A stretch of 64,000 nt of DNA from Streptomyces sp. JB150 (lineage in GTDB: Bacteria; Actinomycetota; Actinomycetes; Streptomycetales; Streptomycetaceae), in the NCBI RefSeq assembly GCF_011193355.1, contig NZ_CP049780.1, forward strand, positions 198,172 to 262,171, read 5' to 3'. The position numbers and the translations under genes were made by a program. Below, piece by piece: positions 1 to 8,638 of this stretch (positions within the stretch are counted from its first letter, which is position 1; the number at the start of each line of letters is the position of its first letter). The notes beneath the pieces were generated by a model. That model worked only from the letters and a program-made list of their open reading frames with translations, made no database searches and was not told the origin of the DNA.

Positions 1-201
1 CACCACCCCACCCACACCCCCACCACCCTCATCCTCGCCCAATAAACACCCCCGGGTTCACCCGTCGGAGTCATCGGGTTCACCCACCGGCTTTGCCCGC
101 ACTTTGCCAATCTGGAGAATGCCTTGAGGCTCGCCCAAGTGCCGTGCCGAAAGGGCGGATTCGGGTTGCGGGCCGTCGGCCGTCCGGGTTGGATCACCCC
201 T

Positions 202-627
202 ATGTCTTTGCGTCCCTCCCTGCTGTCCTTACGCATCACCGCCGCAGTCCAGTCGATTCTGATGCTCGCCCAGGTCGCCCTCGCCGGAGGTTTCCTGGGC
301 GGTCATTTCGACATGCTGGCGCTCCACGGAACGCTCGGCCGTGTCATCACCGTGGTCGCCGTCCTCATGGCCGTCGCCGCCTTCTTCGTACGCCGCTCCG
401 GAGGGCCCACGTCGATCCTGCCCGCGTCGATCGTCATCGTCGTGGCGCTCGTGGGTCAGATCGCCCTCGGCCTCGCCCGCAGCGTCGCCCTGCACGTCGT
501 GCTCGGCGTCGTCCTCGCCTGCGCCCTGGCGGTGCTGGCGCAGCGCGTGCTGACCACCCCGCTGCCCGCCAGGACCCCTGCCGTGCCCGCCCGGGACGAG
601 GCCGTACAGCCGGAGCCGGTCAAGTGA
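202..627 (+). CDS. Small integral membrane protein, coupled to multicopper oxidase
   Basis: About 141 residues, nearly all hydrophobic, with four likely membrane helices and a short polar, proline-rich C-terminal tail. I chose ATG 202 (MSLRPSLLSL) because the in-frame sequence upstream of it is arginine-rich and unlike the rest. No catalytic motif is visible and I do not recognise a named family. Its stop codon overlaps the GTG of the multicopper oxidase (GTGA at 624-627), so the two are probably translated together; it may help copper handling or electron transfer at the membrane, but that is inferred from context only. Confidence 0.75.
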   Translation: MSLRPSLLSLRITAAVQSILMLAQVALAGGFLGGHFDMLALHGTLGRVITVVAVLMAVAAFFVRRSGGPTSILPASIVIVVALVGQIALGLARSVALHVVLGVVLACALAVLAQRVLTTPLPARTPAVPARDEAVQPEPVK

Positions 628-2207
628 GGCGGCGCGCGCTTCTGGGCGCCGGGGCGACGGTGCTCGGCGCCGGTGCCCTGACCGCGGCCGGCTGGCCCCT
701 CCTCAGCCGCTACGCGCGCGAAGGCCTCCCCGGCAAGGTGATGACCAGCCGGGCCGAACTGCCGGCCGCGTTCCGCACCCCCCTGCCGATCCCCCGGGTG
801 CTGGAGCCGGTGTCCTCGAACGGCACCACCGACACGTACGAACTCACCCAGCAGCACGCCGAACTGGAGATCCTGCCCGGACTGCGCACCGCGGCGTGGA
901 CGTACGGCGGCACCTTCCCCGGGCCGACGATCGTCTCGCGCTCCGGGCGTCGCACCGTGGTGCGCCACCGCAACGAGCTCGACCGCCCCGCCGTGGTCCA
1001 CCTGCACGGCGGCCACACTCCCGCCGCCAGCGACGGCTACCCGACCTCGCTGATCCTGCCGGCCGACGGCTCCTACGACGCCCACCGCGTCCACCAGGAC
1101 ATGACCGGCGGACCGCACGGCCATGCCATGGGCCACGGCGCGATGGACCTCGCCGAGGGAAGTCGCACCTACACCTACCCCTTCGACCAGCGCGCCGCGA
1201 CGCTCTGGTACCACGACCACCGCATGAGCTACACCGGTGCGGCCGTCTGGATGGGGCTCGCCGGATTCCACCTCGTGCACGACGACGAGGAAGAGCGGCT
1301 GCCGCTGCCTCGCGGCGACCGCGACATCCCCCTCATGATCACCGACCGGTCGTTCGCCGCCGACGGATCGTTCCAGTACCCCTGGCTCGACGCCCAATTG
1401 CGCACCCCGGGCGTGACGGACGCCTACATGAACGGGGTCCTCGGCGACGTCATCCTCGTCAACGGCGCCCCCTGGCCGGTGCACCAGGTGCGACGGCTGC
1501 GCTACCGGCTGCGCCTCCTCAACGCCTCCAACGCCCGCCTGTACAAACTGCAGTTGGACCCGCAGCCCGAGGGCGGCGGCGGCTTCGTCCAGATCGGCAG
1601 CGACGGCGGGCTGCTGGACGCGCCCCGCCGCCACGACACGCTCGAGATCGCCCCCGCCGAACGCTTCGACGTGGTCGTCGACTTCTCCCGCTACCGGCCC
1701 GGCACACGGGTACGCCTGCTCAACCGCTTCGGCGACGGCTCGACCGCCCAGGTCATGCGCTTCGACGTCGGCTCCGGCTCGCCCCGCGACGACACCACCG
1801 TGCCCGGGAAGCTGAGCGACGTACCCCGCCTGGACCCCGGCCGGGCCACCGTCACCCGCGACTTCCACTTCCGCGGTTCCGACGTCGGCTGGACCATCAA
1901 CGGCACCGAGTACGAGCCGGGGAACTCACTCGCCCGCCCCGCACTGGGTCAGGTCGAGATCTGGCGGTTCACCACCAACTTCCACCACCCGATCCACGTC
2001 CACCTGGATCACTTCCAGGTCCTCTCGCGCAACAACCGCGACATCGGGCCCTTCGACCACGGCTGGAAGGACACCGTCGACCTCCGCCCGGCCGAAGCCG
2101 TCGAGATCGTCACCCGCTTCACCGACTACCCCGGCACGTACATGCTCCACTGTCACAACCTGGAGCACGAAGACATGGCCATGATGGCCGACTTCACCAC
2201 CGCATAG
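624..2207 (+). CDS. Tat-exported multicopper oxidase (CueO/bilirubin-oxidase-like)
   Basis: A 527-residue three-cupredoxin-domain multicopper oxidase. All four copper motifs are present: HLHGGH at about residues 126-131, WYHDH at about 195-199, HPIHVH at about 455-460 and HCHNLEHEDM at about 509-518, the last Met being the usual axial T1 ligand region. The protein begins with RRRALLGAGA followed by a hydrophobic stretch, a twin-arginine signal, as expected for a cofactor-loaded exported enzyme. GTG 624 is chosen because it gives this signal at the very start and overlaps the upstream stop. The family oxidises phenols, bilirubin or Cu(I) with reduction of O2 to water. A Gly/His/Met-rich segment at about residues 160-175 resembles the methionine-rich copper loop of CueO; the substrate is not determined by sequence alone. 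Confidence 0.93.
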   Translation: MRRRALLGAGATVLGAGALTAAGWPLLSRYAREGLPGKVMTSRAELPAAFRTPLPIPRVLEPVSSNGTTDTYELTQQHAELEILPGLRTAAWTYGGTFPGPTIVSRSGRRTVVRHRNELDRPAVVHLHGGHTPAASDGYPTSLILPADGSYDAHRVHQDMTGGPHGHAMGHGAMDLAEGSRTYTYPFDQRAATLWYHDHRMSYTGAAVWMGLAGFHLVHDDEEERLPLPRGDRDIPLMITDRSFAADGSFQYPWLDAQLRTPGVTDAYMNGVLGDVILVNGAPWPVHQVRRLRYRLRLLNASNARLYKLQLDPQPEGGGGFVQIGSDGGLLDAPRRHDTLEIAPAERFDVVVDFSRYRPGTRVRLLNRFGDGSTAQVMRFDVGSGSPRDDTTVPGKLSDVPRLDPGRATVTRDFHFRGSDVGWTINGTEYEPGNSLARPALGQVEIWRFTTNFHHPIHVHLDHFQVLSRNNRDIGPFDHGWKDTVDLRPAEAVEIVTRFTDYPGTYMLHCHNLEHEDMAMMADFTTA

Positions 2208-2275
2208 CCCCAGCCGGCCCACTGGCCCGCCGTCCGCGCACAACGGCTGGCGGGCCCGGTGCGGGGCTTGCGAAC

Positions 2276-3367
2276 ATGCGCGTCATGAACGCAACGGGGG
2301 ATGAACGCATCGACGTGACACCGCTCGGCACGACGCCTGAGCGGGGCACGGTCGAGGTCATGGACGCAGGGCGGCTCCTTCTCCGCACGCCGGATCTGGT
2401 GGCGGTCCACGACCGTGAGGACTTCCTCGCGGGGAACACCGCACGCCCGAGTGCCGTCCTGCGGACACAGGAGGGGGAACGCGCGGTCCCCGCACCCGAC
2501 GGCGGCTTCCTCGTGGCCGGCGTGTCGTCGGTGCGGGCGCAGGGGCCCGGCGGGGAGCCGCGCTGGGAACTGCGCCACGCCCCGGGGCACGGTGCCGCCC
2601 GGGCGCACTCCACCCCCGCCCTCAGTCCGGACGGCCGGCTGGTGAGCGTCGTCGTGCCCACACTGGAACCCGACAGGCGCAAGGCGGCGCTGGTGTACGA
2701 CCTGGAGCCGGGCCGCGACTACACGTGGGACGATCTGCTGCTCCTGGACGCGGTGACCGGCGAGGTGCTCGGCCGGCGGCAGATCCGTTCGCTGGCGTCG
2801 GCCGCCGTCGCCTCCTGGCGTCCGGACGGCGGCGCCGTGGTGGTCTCCTGCTGGACCGCCTGGCACAGCTGGTCGACCTGGTGGGCCGAGCCACGCGCCG
2901 ACGGTCTCGAGGTCCTGGGCGGTACGTGGATGCGCGCGCTGGTGGGCTTCCTTCCCGGCTCCCGCCTGCTGACCCAACGGTACGCCGAGTACCTGTTCCT
3001 CGATGACGACCGCGACGAGCTTGCCACGTACGACCTCGGCTCCGGGCAGCGGACGGTGCTCCTGGACCTGGCGGAGCTGGCCGTCGACCCGGAGAACGAC
3101 GAGTTCTTCTCCGCGGTGGTCCTCGACGAACGCCATGTACTCCTGCCAAGCCGGGTGTACCCGGGAACAGAGGAACCGCGCATCCGGCACTGGCTGCTGG
3201 ACGCGGAGACACTGCGTCCCCTCGGCCACATCCACTACCCCGTTCCGGTGGACGAGGACATCACCGCGCTCGGGGACGGCACCTGGCTCACACGCGACCG
3301 CGGCCGGCTGCACCGCTGGACGCTGGGCGGGGACGGTCAGCCGGCGCACACGCATCAGGGACCTTGA
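2276..3367 (+). CDS. Propeller-like protein of unknown function
   Basis: About 363 residues. Repeated blocks of the type 'SPDGRLVSVVVP', 'WRPDGGAVVVSCW' and 'DLGSGQRTVLLDL' suggest a beta-propeller of WD40/TolB type, presumably cytoplasmic since no signal peptide is seen. ATG 2276 was preferred to ATG 2285; neither has a strong ribosome site. It lies 68 bp after the multicopper oxidase on the same strand and could be co-transcribed. No enzymatic motif is recognised, and I would call it a conserved hypothetical protein. Confidence 0.75.
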   Translation: MRVMNATGDERIDVTPLGTTPERGTVEVMDAGRLLLRTPDLVAVHDREDFLAGNTARPSAVLRTQEGERAVPAPDGGFLVAGVSSVRAQGPGGEPRWELRHAPGHGAARAHSTPALSPDGRLVSVVVPTLEPDRRKAALVYDLEPGRDYTWDDLLLLDAVTGEVLGRRQIRSLASAAVASWRPDGGAVVVSCWTAWHSWSTWWAEPRADGLEVLGGTWMRALVGFLPGSRLLTQRYAEYLFLDDDRDELATYDLGSGQRTVLLDLAELAVDPENDEFFSAVVLDERHVLLPSRVYPGTEEPRIRHWLLDAETLRPLGHIHYPVPVDEDITALGDGTWLTRDRGRLHRWTLGGDGQPAHTHQGP

Positions 3368-3398
3368 TCGAGGTCATCGCACGTTCACCGTCCATCGG

Positions 3399-3923
3399 TC
3401 ACGTCGACCATCCATCGCTCAGGCCGTGGACCGTCCGCCGGCGAGGGGCCTCATCGTCCGGGACGTCCGGGGAAGGGAAGTGGAACGGCACCCCGAGGTG
3501 GTCGGACAGGTCGCGGCCGGCCTCGGCGGCGCGGGCCGCGGCAGGGTCGTCGGCACGGTCGTGGACGGTCGCCAGGTGGCCCTCCCGGGCCGGGCCGTCC
3601 AGCACCGCGACCAGCTCCACGAACCAGCCGTGGACCGTGTCGCCGTCCCAGACGGCCTCGATCGCGACGACACGGCCCGGCAGGGCCGCGGCGCGAGCTG
3701 CCAGCGACGTGACGTCGAGGGGGTCGGGCGGCGTTCGCCGCACCCGCTCACCGAGCACGTCATAGCGTGCGCGGACCACCCGCTCCGCCTCGTGCAAGCC
3801 CAGCCCCAGCGGACGCAACGCCTCCCACACAGACCTGACCGCCGGCAGCCGGCGATCGTCCAGGACGGCCGCGTCGACCTCCCGCCGGGTCCGCTCCTCC
3901 AGGAACCTCCACCAGCCACTCAC
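3399..3923 (-). CDS. Conserved hypothetical protein
   Basis: A 174-residue soluble protein, rich in charged residues, without signal peptide or membrane segment. The stretch around 'ERVVRARYDVLGERVRRTPPDPLDVTS' is compact and Streptomyces-like in codon use, but no family is recognised. It lies 31 bp downstream of the acetyltransferase gene at 3955-4497 on the same strand, so the two probably form a small operon. Confidence 0.65.
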   Translation of the reverse strand: MSGWWRFLEERTRREVDAAVLDDRRLPAVRSVWEALRPLGLGLHEAERVVRARYDVLGERVRRTPPDPLDVTSLAARAAALPGRVVAIEAVWDGDTVHGWFVELVAVLDGPAREGHLATVHDRADDPAAARAAEAGRDLSDHLGVPFHFPSPDVPDDEAPRRRTVHGLSDGWST

Positions 3924-3954
3924 CGGACCACCAGGGGAAGTTGCGGGGCACCCG

Positions 3955-4497
3955 TCATGGGCGGAACCTCACATCGCGCGGATCGGCCGTCGGCAGCGTC
4001 CTGCTCAACACCAGCTCGGCGTGGACCTCTTGGGTGTCGTGGTTCGCGGTGAGCGTCGCGCCGTTGCCGCGCAAGGCGGCGAGTGCCGACGTGTTGTGCG
4101 TCGTGGTGTCCGCGACCACGGCCCGTGCACCGGCTCCGGCGGCTTCGTCGAGGAGGAGGCGGACTGTGGCGGTGCCGATGCCGCGTCCGCGATGTGTACG
4201 GCCGAGCCACATCCCGGTCTCCAGGACGTCATGGCCCTCGCGGAGAGCCAGACGAGCCGATCCCACGACTTCTCCCTCATACGTGATCACGTAGGTGCTC
4301 TCGCCCAGCGGGCCGGCCAGTCCGGCGCGTCGGGCCCGGTGCCATGCGCGGAAGGCCGCCTGCCGTTCCGTCGTCCACCCCGGTCCTCCGGCCACCGGGG
4401 GCATGACTTCTTCGGGTGCCGCGTCCCCGACGGCCACCGCGAGGAGCCGGTCGAGGTTGCCCTCGTCCACCCGCAGCACTTGCACCCGACCGACCAT
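3955..4497 (-). CDS. GNAT family N-acetyltransferase
   Basis: A 180-residue acetyltransferase. The acetyl-CoA binding signature is seen as HRGRGIGTATV at about residues 102-112, preceded by the expected beta strand and followed by 'ADTTTHNTSALAALRGNG', the typical N-x-x-(S/A)-x-x-x-x-x-x-x-x-G helix of the fold. The family transfers acetyl groups to amines of small molecules or proteins; the substrate here cannot be inferred. It heads a probable two-gene operon with the hypothetical gene at 3399-3923. Confidence 0.85.
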   Translation of the reverse strand: MVGRVQVLRVDEGNLDRLLAVAVGDAAPEEVMPPVAGGPGWTTERQAAFRAWHRARRAGLAGPLGESTYVITYEGEVVGSARLALREGHDVLETGMWLGRTHRGRGIGTATVRLLLDEAAGAGARAVVADTTTHNTSALAALRGNGATLTANHDTQEVHAELVLSRTLPTADPRDVRFRP

Positions 4498-4587
4498 GCC
4501 GGTCTCCCTCCGCCGAGCGCTGGCCCCCGATGGTCGATCCTCACGTGCGGTGCGGTCTCGCGCCAGCGGTTTTCTGTGCGCACGAAA

Positions 4588-4815
4588 CTACGCGGCGTCT
4601 TCCTTCCCGACCTCCCCCGGGTCCCCCATCGGCCGGGTCAGGTCGTCGTCCGGTGCCGCTCGCCGGTCCGGTTCGGTCTGGTCGAGCTCCCAGTGGTGCC
4701 GGCATTCCTCGCACCGCGGTCCCGTGCCGGGGGCGAGGATCTCCCTGTCGGGGCAGTCCGTGCCGTCGCCGCGGCCCACGCACGCTTCCCAGGCGTCCCC
4801 CATGCGTTCGACCAT
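4588..4815 (-). CDS. Small cysteine-containing hypothetical protein
   Basis: A 75-residue acidic protein with cysteines arranged as C-x8-C-x13-C-x2-C, the last pair in 'CEECRHHWEL', which could bind a metal. Codon usage fits the genome. The start 'MVERMGDAWEAC' looks plausible. No family is recognised, and a chance open frame cannot be excluded. Confidence 0.5.
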   Translation of the reverse strand: MVERMGDAWEACVGRGDGTDCPDREILAPGTGPRCEECRHHWELDQTEPDRRAAPDDDLTRPMGDPGEVGKEDAA

Positions 4816-4884
4816 GCGTCACACGGTCGGCCGGCGGGCAGAGGGCGTGCGGGACGCACGGGCGCTCGTCCCCGGCATCACGCC

Positions 4885-5514
4885 TCAGCACTCGGCTACG
4901 ACCCCACGAGCTCCCTCGGCTCCGCCGTCGTGGCCGGTGAGGGCGGCCAGGTAGTCGTCCAGGAGCTCGACCTGCCGCCGGGGCGGGAAGGACGCCGGGT
5001 CGAGGAGGGCCTGGACGACCAGGCCCAGGACGAAGGACTGGGCGCCGGCGGCGATGTGTGCCGGGTCGCCGGGCGGCAGTTCGCTTCGTTCCTGGGCCGC
5101 GGCCACGCGCTCGGTCAGTTGCTGGCGGCTCCTGGCGTACTTGCGGGCGTAGTCGGCGCTCAGGCGGGGGTCGGAGAGGGCGGTGTCCCAGGAGGAGACC
5201 CAGATCCGGTTGGTGTCGGTGGCCTCCGGGGTGAGCGGCAGGATGTCCAGCAGGGCGTTCCGCAGGGCGGTCAGGCCCTGGCCGGTCTCTCGGCGGGGGC
5301 GGGAGAGGGTTCGCTGTTCGAGCAGGTCGAGGGCGTACTCCACCAGGGCGCGTTTGGTGGGGAAGTAGTGGGTGAGCAGGCCGGTGGTCGCGCCGAGCTC
5401 GGCGGCGACGGCGCGCAGGGTCAGGCCCGCGAAGCCGCGGGTGGCCATCACCTGCCAGACCGCCGCGGAGACGTCGCGCCGGCGGGCCTCGTGATCTCCC
5501 TTGGTGCGTGGCAT
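4885..5514 (-). CDS. TetR family transcriptional regulator
   Basis: A 209-residue TetR regulator. The N-terminal helix-turn-helix is clear: 'GFAGLTLRAVAAELGATTG' followed by 'LLTHYFPTKRALVEYAL', the usual recognition helix and tyrosine-phenylalanine signature. The C-terminal ligand-binding domain is predicted all-helical and ends with a TetR-type dimerisation region. It is divergent from the acetyltransferase at 5566, and a 28-bp palindrome lies between the two starts, so it very likely represses itself and that gene. Confidence 0.9.
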   Translation of the reverse strand: MPRTKGDHEARRRDVSAAVWQVMATRGFAGLTLRAVAAELGATTGLLTHYFPTKRALVEYALDLLEQRTLSRPRRETGQGLTALRNALLDILPLTPEATDTNRIWVSSWDTALSDPRLSADYARKYARSRQQLTERVAAAQERSELPPGDPAHIAAGAQSFVLGLVVQALLDPASFPPRRQVELLDDYLAALTGHDGGAEGARGVVAEC

Positions 5515-5526
5515 GGTCCCACGCTA

Positions 5527-5554
5527 CATTGCCGTAACGCTTGTTATGTGAATG
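5527..5554. promoter_or_regulatory. 28-bp palindrome, probable TetR operator
   Basis: The sequence reads CATT-N4-TAAC-N4-GTTA-N4-AATG, a symmetric element centred between the TetR start codon (5514) and the GTG of the acetyltransferase (5566). Its right arm ends at the first base of the ribosome binding site of the acetyltransferase. Position and symmetry fit a shared operator; the link to this TetR protein is inferred. Confidence 0.65.
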
Positions 5555-5565
5555 GGAGGTGCTTC

Positions 5566-6117
5566 GTGTTCTCACTGCCGCTCGGCGGCGGCGCCCGCCT
5601 CGCCGCCCTGGAGGTCTGGCACGCCGAGGAGTTCGCCGGCCACCTGGACCGGGCCCGTGACCACATCCGCCCGTGGGTCGGGCCCGCGTTCGTCACCACG
5701 GATCTGGACGGGGCGCGGGCCACGCTGACCCGGTACGCCGAACGACAGGCCGCCGACGGAGCGCGCCTGTACGGCATCTGGCGGGAGGAGACGCTGGTCG
5801 GGGGTGTGATGTTCACCGGCTTCGACGCCGCCGCCGGCTCATGCGAGATCGGCTGCTGGCTGGAGCCGTCCGCCCAGGGCCACGGCCTGGTCACCCGTGC
5901 CTGCGGGGCGCTGCTGGACTGGGCGTTCACCGTCCGGGGACTGCACCGCGCGGAATGGCACTGCCGTGCCGACAACCATCGCAGCGCCGCGGTCGCCAAG
6001 CGCCTCGGCATGACGCTCGAAGGTGTCCGGCGCCAGGCGTGGACGTATGAGGGCGTGCGTCATGACGCGCAGCTGTGGGCCGTCCTCGCCGACGCGTGGC
6101 GCTCCCCCGGCCGGTGA
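5566..6117 (+). CDS. RimJ/RimL-type GNAT acetyltransferase
   Basis: A 183-residue acetyltransferase of the RimL type: 'EIGCWLEPSAQGHGLVTRAC' holds the acetyl-CoA loop, and 'RAEWHCRADNHRSAAVAKRLGM' is the characteristic W-x-x-x-x-x-N-x-x-S...R-x-G motif of ribosomal-protein or small-molecule N-acetyltransferases. Start GTG 5566 is set by a GGGAGG ribosome site at 5554-5559 with a 6-nt gap. The gene faces away from the TetR regulator and is probably its target. Confidence 0.88.
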   Translation: MFSLPLGGGARLAALEVWHAEEFAGHLDRARDHIRPWVGPAFVTTDLDGARATLTRYAERQAADGARLYGIWREETLVGGVMFTGFDAAAGSCEIGCWLEPSAQGHGLVTRACGALLDWAFTVRGLHRAEWHCRADNHRSAAVAKRLGMTLEGVRRQAWTYEGVRHDAQLWAVLADAWRSPGR

Positions 6118-6183
6118 GCGGCGTCGCCGTCACCGTTCGCGAGTGCCGCGCGCCTTCAACCCGTCATTCTCACAAGAGAGTTC

Positions 6184-6667
6184 ATGCACGAGAGAGTACG
6201 GCGGGTCCGCGCGGCGCTCCGGGAGTACGGCAGCGCCGCGGACATCGTCGAGCTGCCGGCCGCGGTCCCCACCGCGGCGGAGACCGCCGCCCGGCTCGGG
6301 TGTCCCGTCGGCGCCGTCGTCAACAGCCTCGTCTTCTCCGTCGGTGGTGAAACCGCTGCTCATCCGCCAGTGCAGCCCACCGCGTCGACACCCGTCTCGT
6401 CGCCCGGCTCCTCGGGGTCCGCGCGGCAAGACGCGCCGCGCGGACCCCGCGTACGTCCTCGCCGTCACCGGCCAGGAAGTCGGGGGCGTGGCACCGGTGG
6501 GCCACCCACAGTCGCTGCGCACCCTCGTCGACGTCGCGCTGGACGAGCACCCCCATGTACGGACGGGGGCCGGAATGCCGCACACCGTCTTCCGCACCAC
6601 CGTCGCCGAGCTGACCCGACTGACCAACGGCCGCGCCGCCGTCGTGGCGGCCGTCGCCGACGACTGA
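6184..6667 (+). pseudogene. Frameshifted YbaK-type aminoacyl-tRNA deacylase
   Basis: Pieces of one YbaK/ProX-family protein occur in three reading frames. Frame 1 from ATG 6184 gives the N-terminus (VRRVRAALREYGSAADIVEL, then 'GCPVGAVVNSLVF'). Another frame gives 'HRVDTRLVARLLGV' near 6378-6420. A third from about 6422 gives 'GKTRRADPAYVLAVTGQEVG' and 'GVAPVGHPQSLRTLVDV', including the GGVAPVGH signature, and ends at the stop at 6667. At least two frameshifts separate these. Intact members hydrolyse mischarged aminoacyl-tRNA such as Ala-tRNA-Pro. This copy cannot make a full protein unless the shifts are sequencing errors. Confidence 0.75.
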
Positions 6668-6702
6668 GCCCAACGGCGCCGTTCCGTCCCACGCCTGCCC
6701 CC

Positions 6703-7396
6703 ATGCCCGACCGGGTGACCGGCAGCATGTTCCGGGGCTGTCGGGCGAGCTGCTCACCCACCTGGTGGCCGGGGGCCTGCGTTGCGACCTGTGGGGTCCG
6801 TCCCGGGCGCTGCTGCACTATCCGCGCCCCACGACACTGCGGGATGACCACCAACGGTTACGCCGTGCTCGTCCGCCGCGCCGATGTGCAGTGGGCGCTG
6901 GCGGAGTTCACGCGTCACTGTCGTCGTCTGCTGTGGGAGTACCGCGCGCGGGGCGAGTATCCGGTGAACGGTGCCGTGGAGGTCCGGGTGACCGGCCTGG
7001 ACGATCCGGCGTGGAGCGGCGTGCCCGGGGCACGGCCCCCGCTGCTCTCCCCGGTCGGGCCTCGGGCGGATCGTCCGGAGTGGGACACCGCCGTCTGGCT
7101 CGACATCCTCACCCTGCCCGGTACGCCTCGTCTGCACCGTTTCCTGCGGGACGTCGAGCGGTTCCTGTGGCGGACGTTCGACGGTACGCGGGCGGCGTTG
7201 CGCGTCGATTGGTCCAAGGGCTGGGCGTACACGGACGAGGCGGCCTAGGGCCGACCGGGGCGTGCTCGCCCGTCGCGTGCCCGACAGCCATCGGGCCGGC
7301 GGGGGTCCGGGCTGGGACGAGATGGTCGCCGTGCTGGACTGTCACTACCCGCACCGGGTCTTCAGTACGCCCTTCCTGGACGCCTTGGTGAGGTGA
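6703..7396 (+). pseudogene. C-terminal remnant of a cholesterol-oxidase-like FAD enzyme
   Basis: From about 6715 the fragments 'LSGELLTHLVAGGLRCDLWG', then 'MTTNGYAVLVRRADVQWAL' to 'LRVDWSKGWAYTDEAA' (ending in a stop at 7248), then 'GPGWDEMVAVLDCHYPHRVF' up to a stop at 7396 lie in different frames. Together they match the substrate-binding C-terminal part of the bacterial FAD-linked cholesterol-oxidase-like family as I know it. The whole FAD-binding N-terminal half is absent, so this is a truncated and frameshifted relic. It directly follows the broken deacylase gene. Confidence 0.65.
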
Positions 7397-7464
7397 CACG
7401 CGCGGGCCGCTGGCTCGGCGCGTTCCTCCGTGGCCGGGGCGCGCGGGCTCGCGCGCTCACGGGC

Positions 7465-8538
7465 TCAGGACGACGACGCGCCGTAGCGGGAGGCGATCGC
7501 GGCGGCGCGGTCGCGCAGGGTGGTGCGCAGCCACCGCGGGGCCAGGGCCTCGACGTCCGTGGCGAGTTGCCACAGCGCCCATTCGGCGTGCCGCGCGTCC
7601 TGGAAGGTGACCTCCAGCCGCGACCAGCCGGCCGGGTCGGCTCCCTCGGCGGGCTGCTCGGCAGGTTCTTCGGTAGGTTGCTCGGCGAGTTCTTCGGTGG
7701 GTTGCTTGCCAGGTTCTCTGGCGGGTTGCTCGGTAGGCCTCGCGGCGCGGACCGCCAGTGCCGTGCTGATCAGTTCGTCCCGCCGCGCCGGGTTCACCCG
7801 CACCCGCACGGTGACCTGGTCGCCGTCCGTCAGGAAGCGCGCGCAGCGTTCGCGCCAGACGCGGTCCAGGTCGACCCGGTCGGGCCGCTGTGCCGGTTCG
7901 GCGAGTGCCTGGGCCGCCAGGACCCGTGACAGCCGGTAGGTGCGGTCCGCGCCGGACCTGGTGGCGAGCAGGTAGGCCCGGTCGCGCACGGTCACGAGGC
8001 CGATCGGGTCGACCGTGCGCCACTGCGGCGTCCGCTCCGGGGGCGCGTAGTGGATGCGCAGTTTGCGGCCGGTGAGCACCGCGCGGCGGACCTCGGCCAT
8101 GGTGGTGCCGGACAGTTCCCCGGTGACCGGGCGGCGGGAGAGCAGGTCGGTCTCGGGGGCGACGAGCAGCCGCCGGGCGGCGTCGCTCGCGGCGGCGCGG
8201 TGGGTCTCGGGGAGCGCGTCGGCCACCTTGCGCATGGCCGAGGCGAGCGCCGAGCCGAGGCCGAACACCTGCTCGCCGCGCCCGGTTCCGGCAACCAGCA
8301 GGGCGAGGGCCTCCTCGTGGTTCAGGCCGGTGAGGTCGGTCTGGAAGTCGGGCAGCAGCGCGAAGCCGCCCCGACGACCGCGTTCGGCGTAGACCGGCAC
8401 ACCGGCCGCGGACAGCGCCTCGATGTCGCGGAGCACGGTGCGGGTGGACACCTCCAGCTCGCGGGCGAGGGTGGCCGCGGTCAGCCGGCCGCGCTGACGC
8501 AACAGCAGCACCAGCGAGATCAGTCGGTCGGCACGCAT
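7465..8538 (-). CDS. YafY-type WYL-domain transcriptional regulator
   Basis: A 357-residue regulator with an N-terminal winged helix-turn-helix (residues about 1-60, 'LARELEVSTRTVLRDIEAL') and a central WYL domain ('IHYAPPERTPQWRTVDPIGL', 'RAYLLATRSGADRTYRLSRV'), then a WCX-type C-terminal domain. WYL domains sense ligands, sometimes nucleic acids or nucleotides. The protein carries an unusual glutamate/proline-rich insertion of about 30 residues near residues 265-297, made of TEQP/AEQP-type repeats. It is divergent from the ridA gene, whose product family deaminates reactive enamines, so it may control it through the dyad at 8558-8578. Confidence 0.88.
   Translation of the reverse strand: MRADRLISLVLLLRQRGRLTAATLARELEVSTRTVLRDIEALSAAGVPVYAERGRRGGFALLPDFQTDLTGLNHEEALALLVAGTGRGEQVFGLGSALASAMRKVADALPETHRAAASDAARRLLVAPETDLLSRRPVTGELSGTTMAEVRRAVLTGRKLRIHYAPPERTPQWRTVDPIGLVTVRDRAYLLATRSGADRTYRLSRVLAAQALAEPAQRPDRVDLDRVWRERCARFLTDGDQVTVRVRVNPARRDELISTALAVRAARPTEQPAREPGKQPTEELAEQPTEEPAEQPAEGADPAGWSRLEVTFQDARHAEWALWQLATDVEALAPRWLRTTLRDRAAAIASRYGASSS
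7647..7740. repeat. Degenerate tandem repeat inside the WYL regulator gene
   Basis: Units resembling GGTTGCTCGGC and GGTTCTTCGGTA alternate about every 15 bp across this stretch. They encode the Glu/Pro/Gln-rich linker of the WYL protein. The repeat keeps the reading frame, so length changes by slippage would give linker-length variants. Confidence 0.6.
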
Positions 8539-8557
8539 GCGAAAACGCTAGCGAGAT

Positions 8558-8578
8558 ACGTGACGGAGGATGTCATGT
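8558..8578. promoter_or_regulatory. Inverted repeat between WYL regulator and ridA
   Basis: The element reads AC(G)TGAC, a 7-nt spacer, GTCA(T)GT, i.e. near-perfect arms of seven bases. It lies 19 bp upstream of the WYL regulator start and about 60 bp upstream of the ridA start, where an operator for both promoters would be expected. Binding by the WYL protein is inferred. Confidence 0.45.
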
Positions 8579-8638
8579 TTCGCGGAGAGGCTTGTCGACG
8601 TGGCACCGGAGGTGACACACGAGACGAAGGGAGCTGAT

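Noticed and set aside
896..2275. Plus-strand frame that extends the propeller-like gene upstream through the multicopper oxidase
   Set aside because: Arg/Pro-rich out-of-frame reading of the oxidase; the real start is near 2276.
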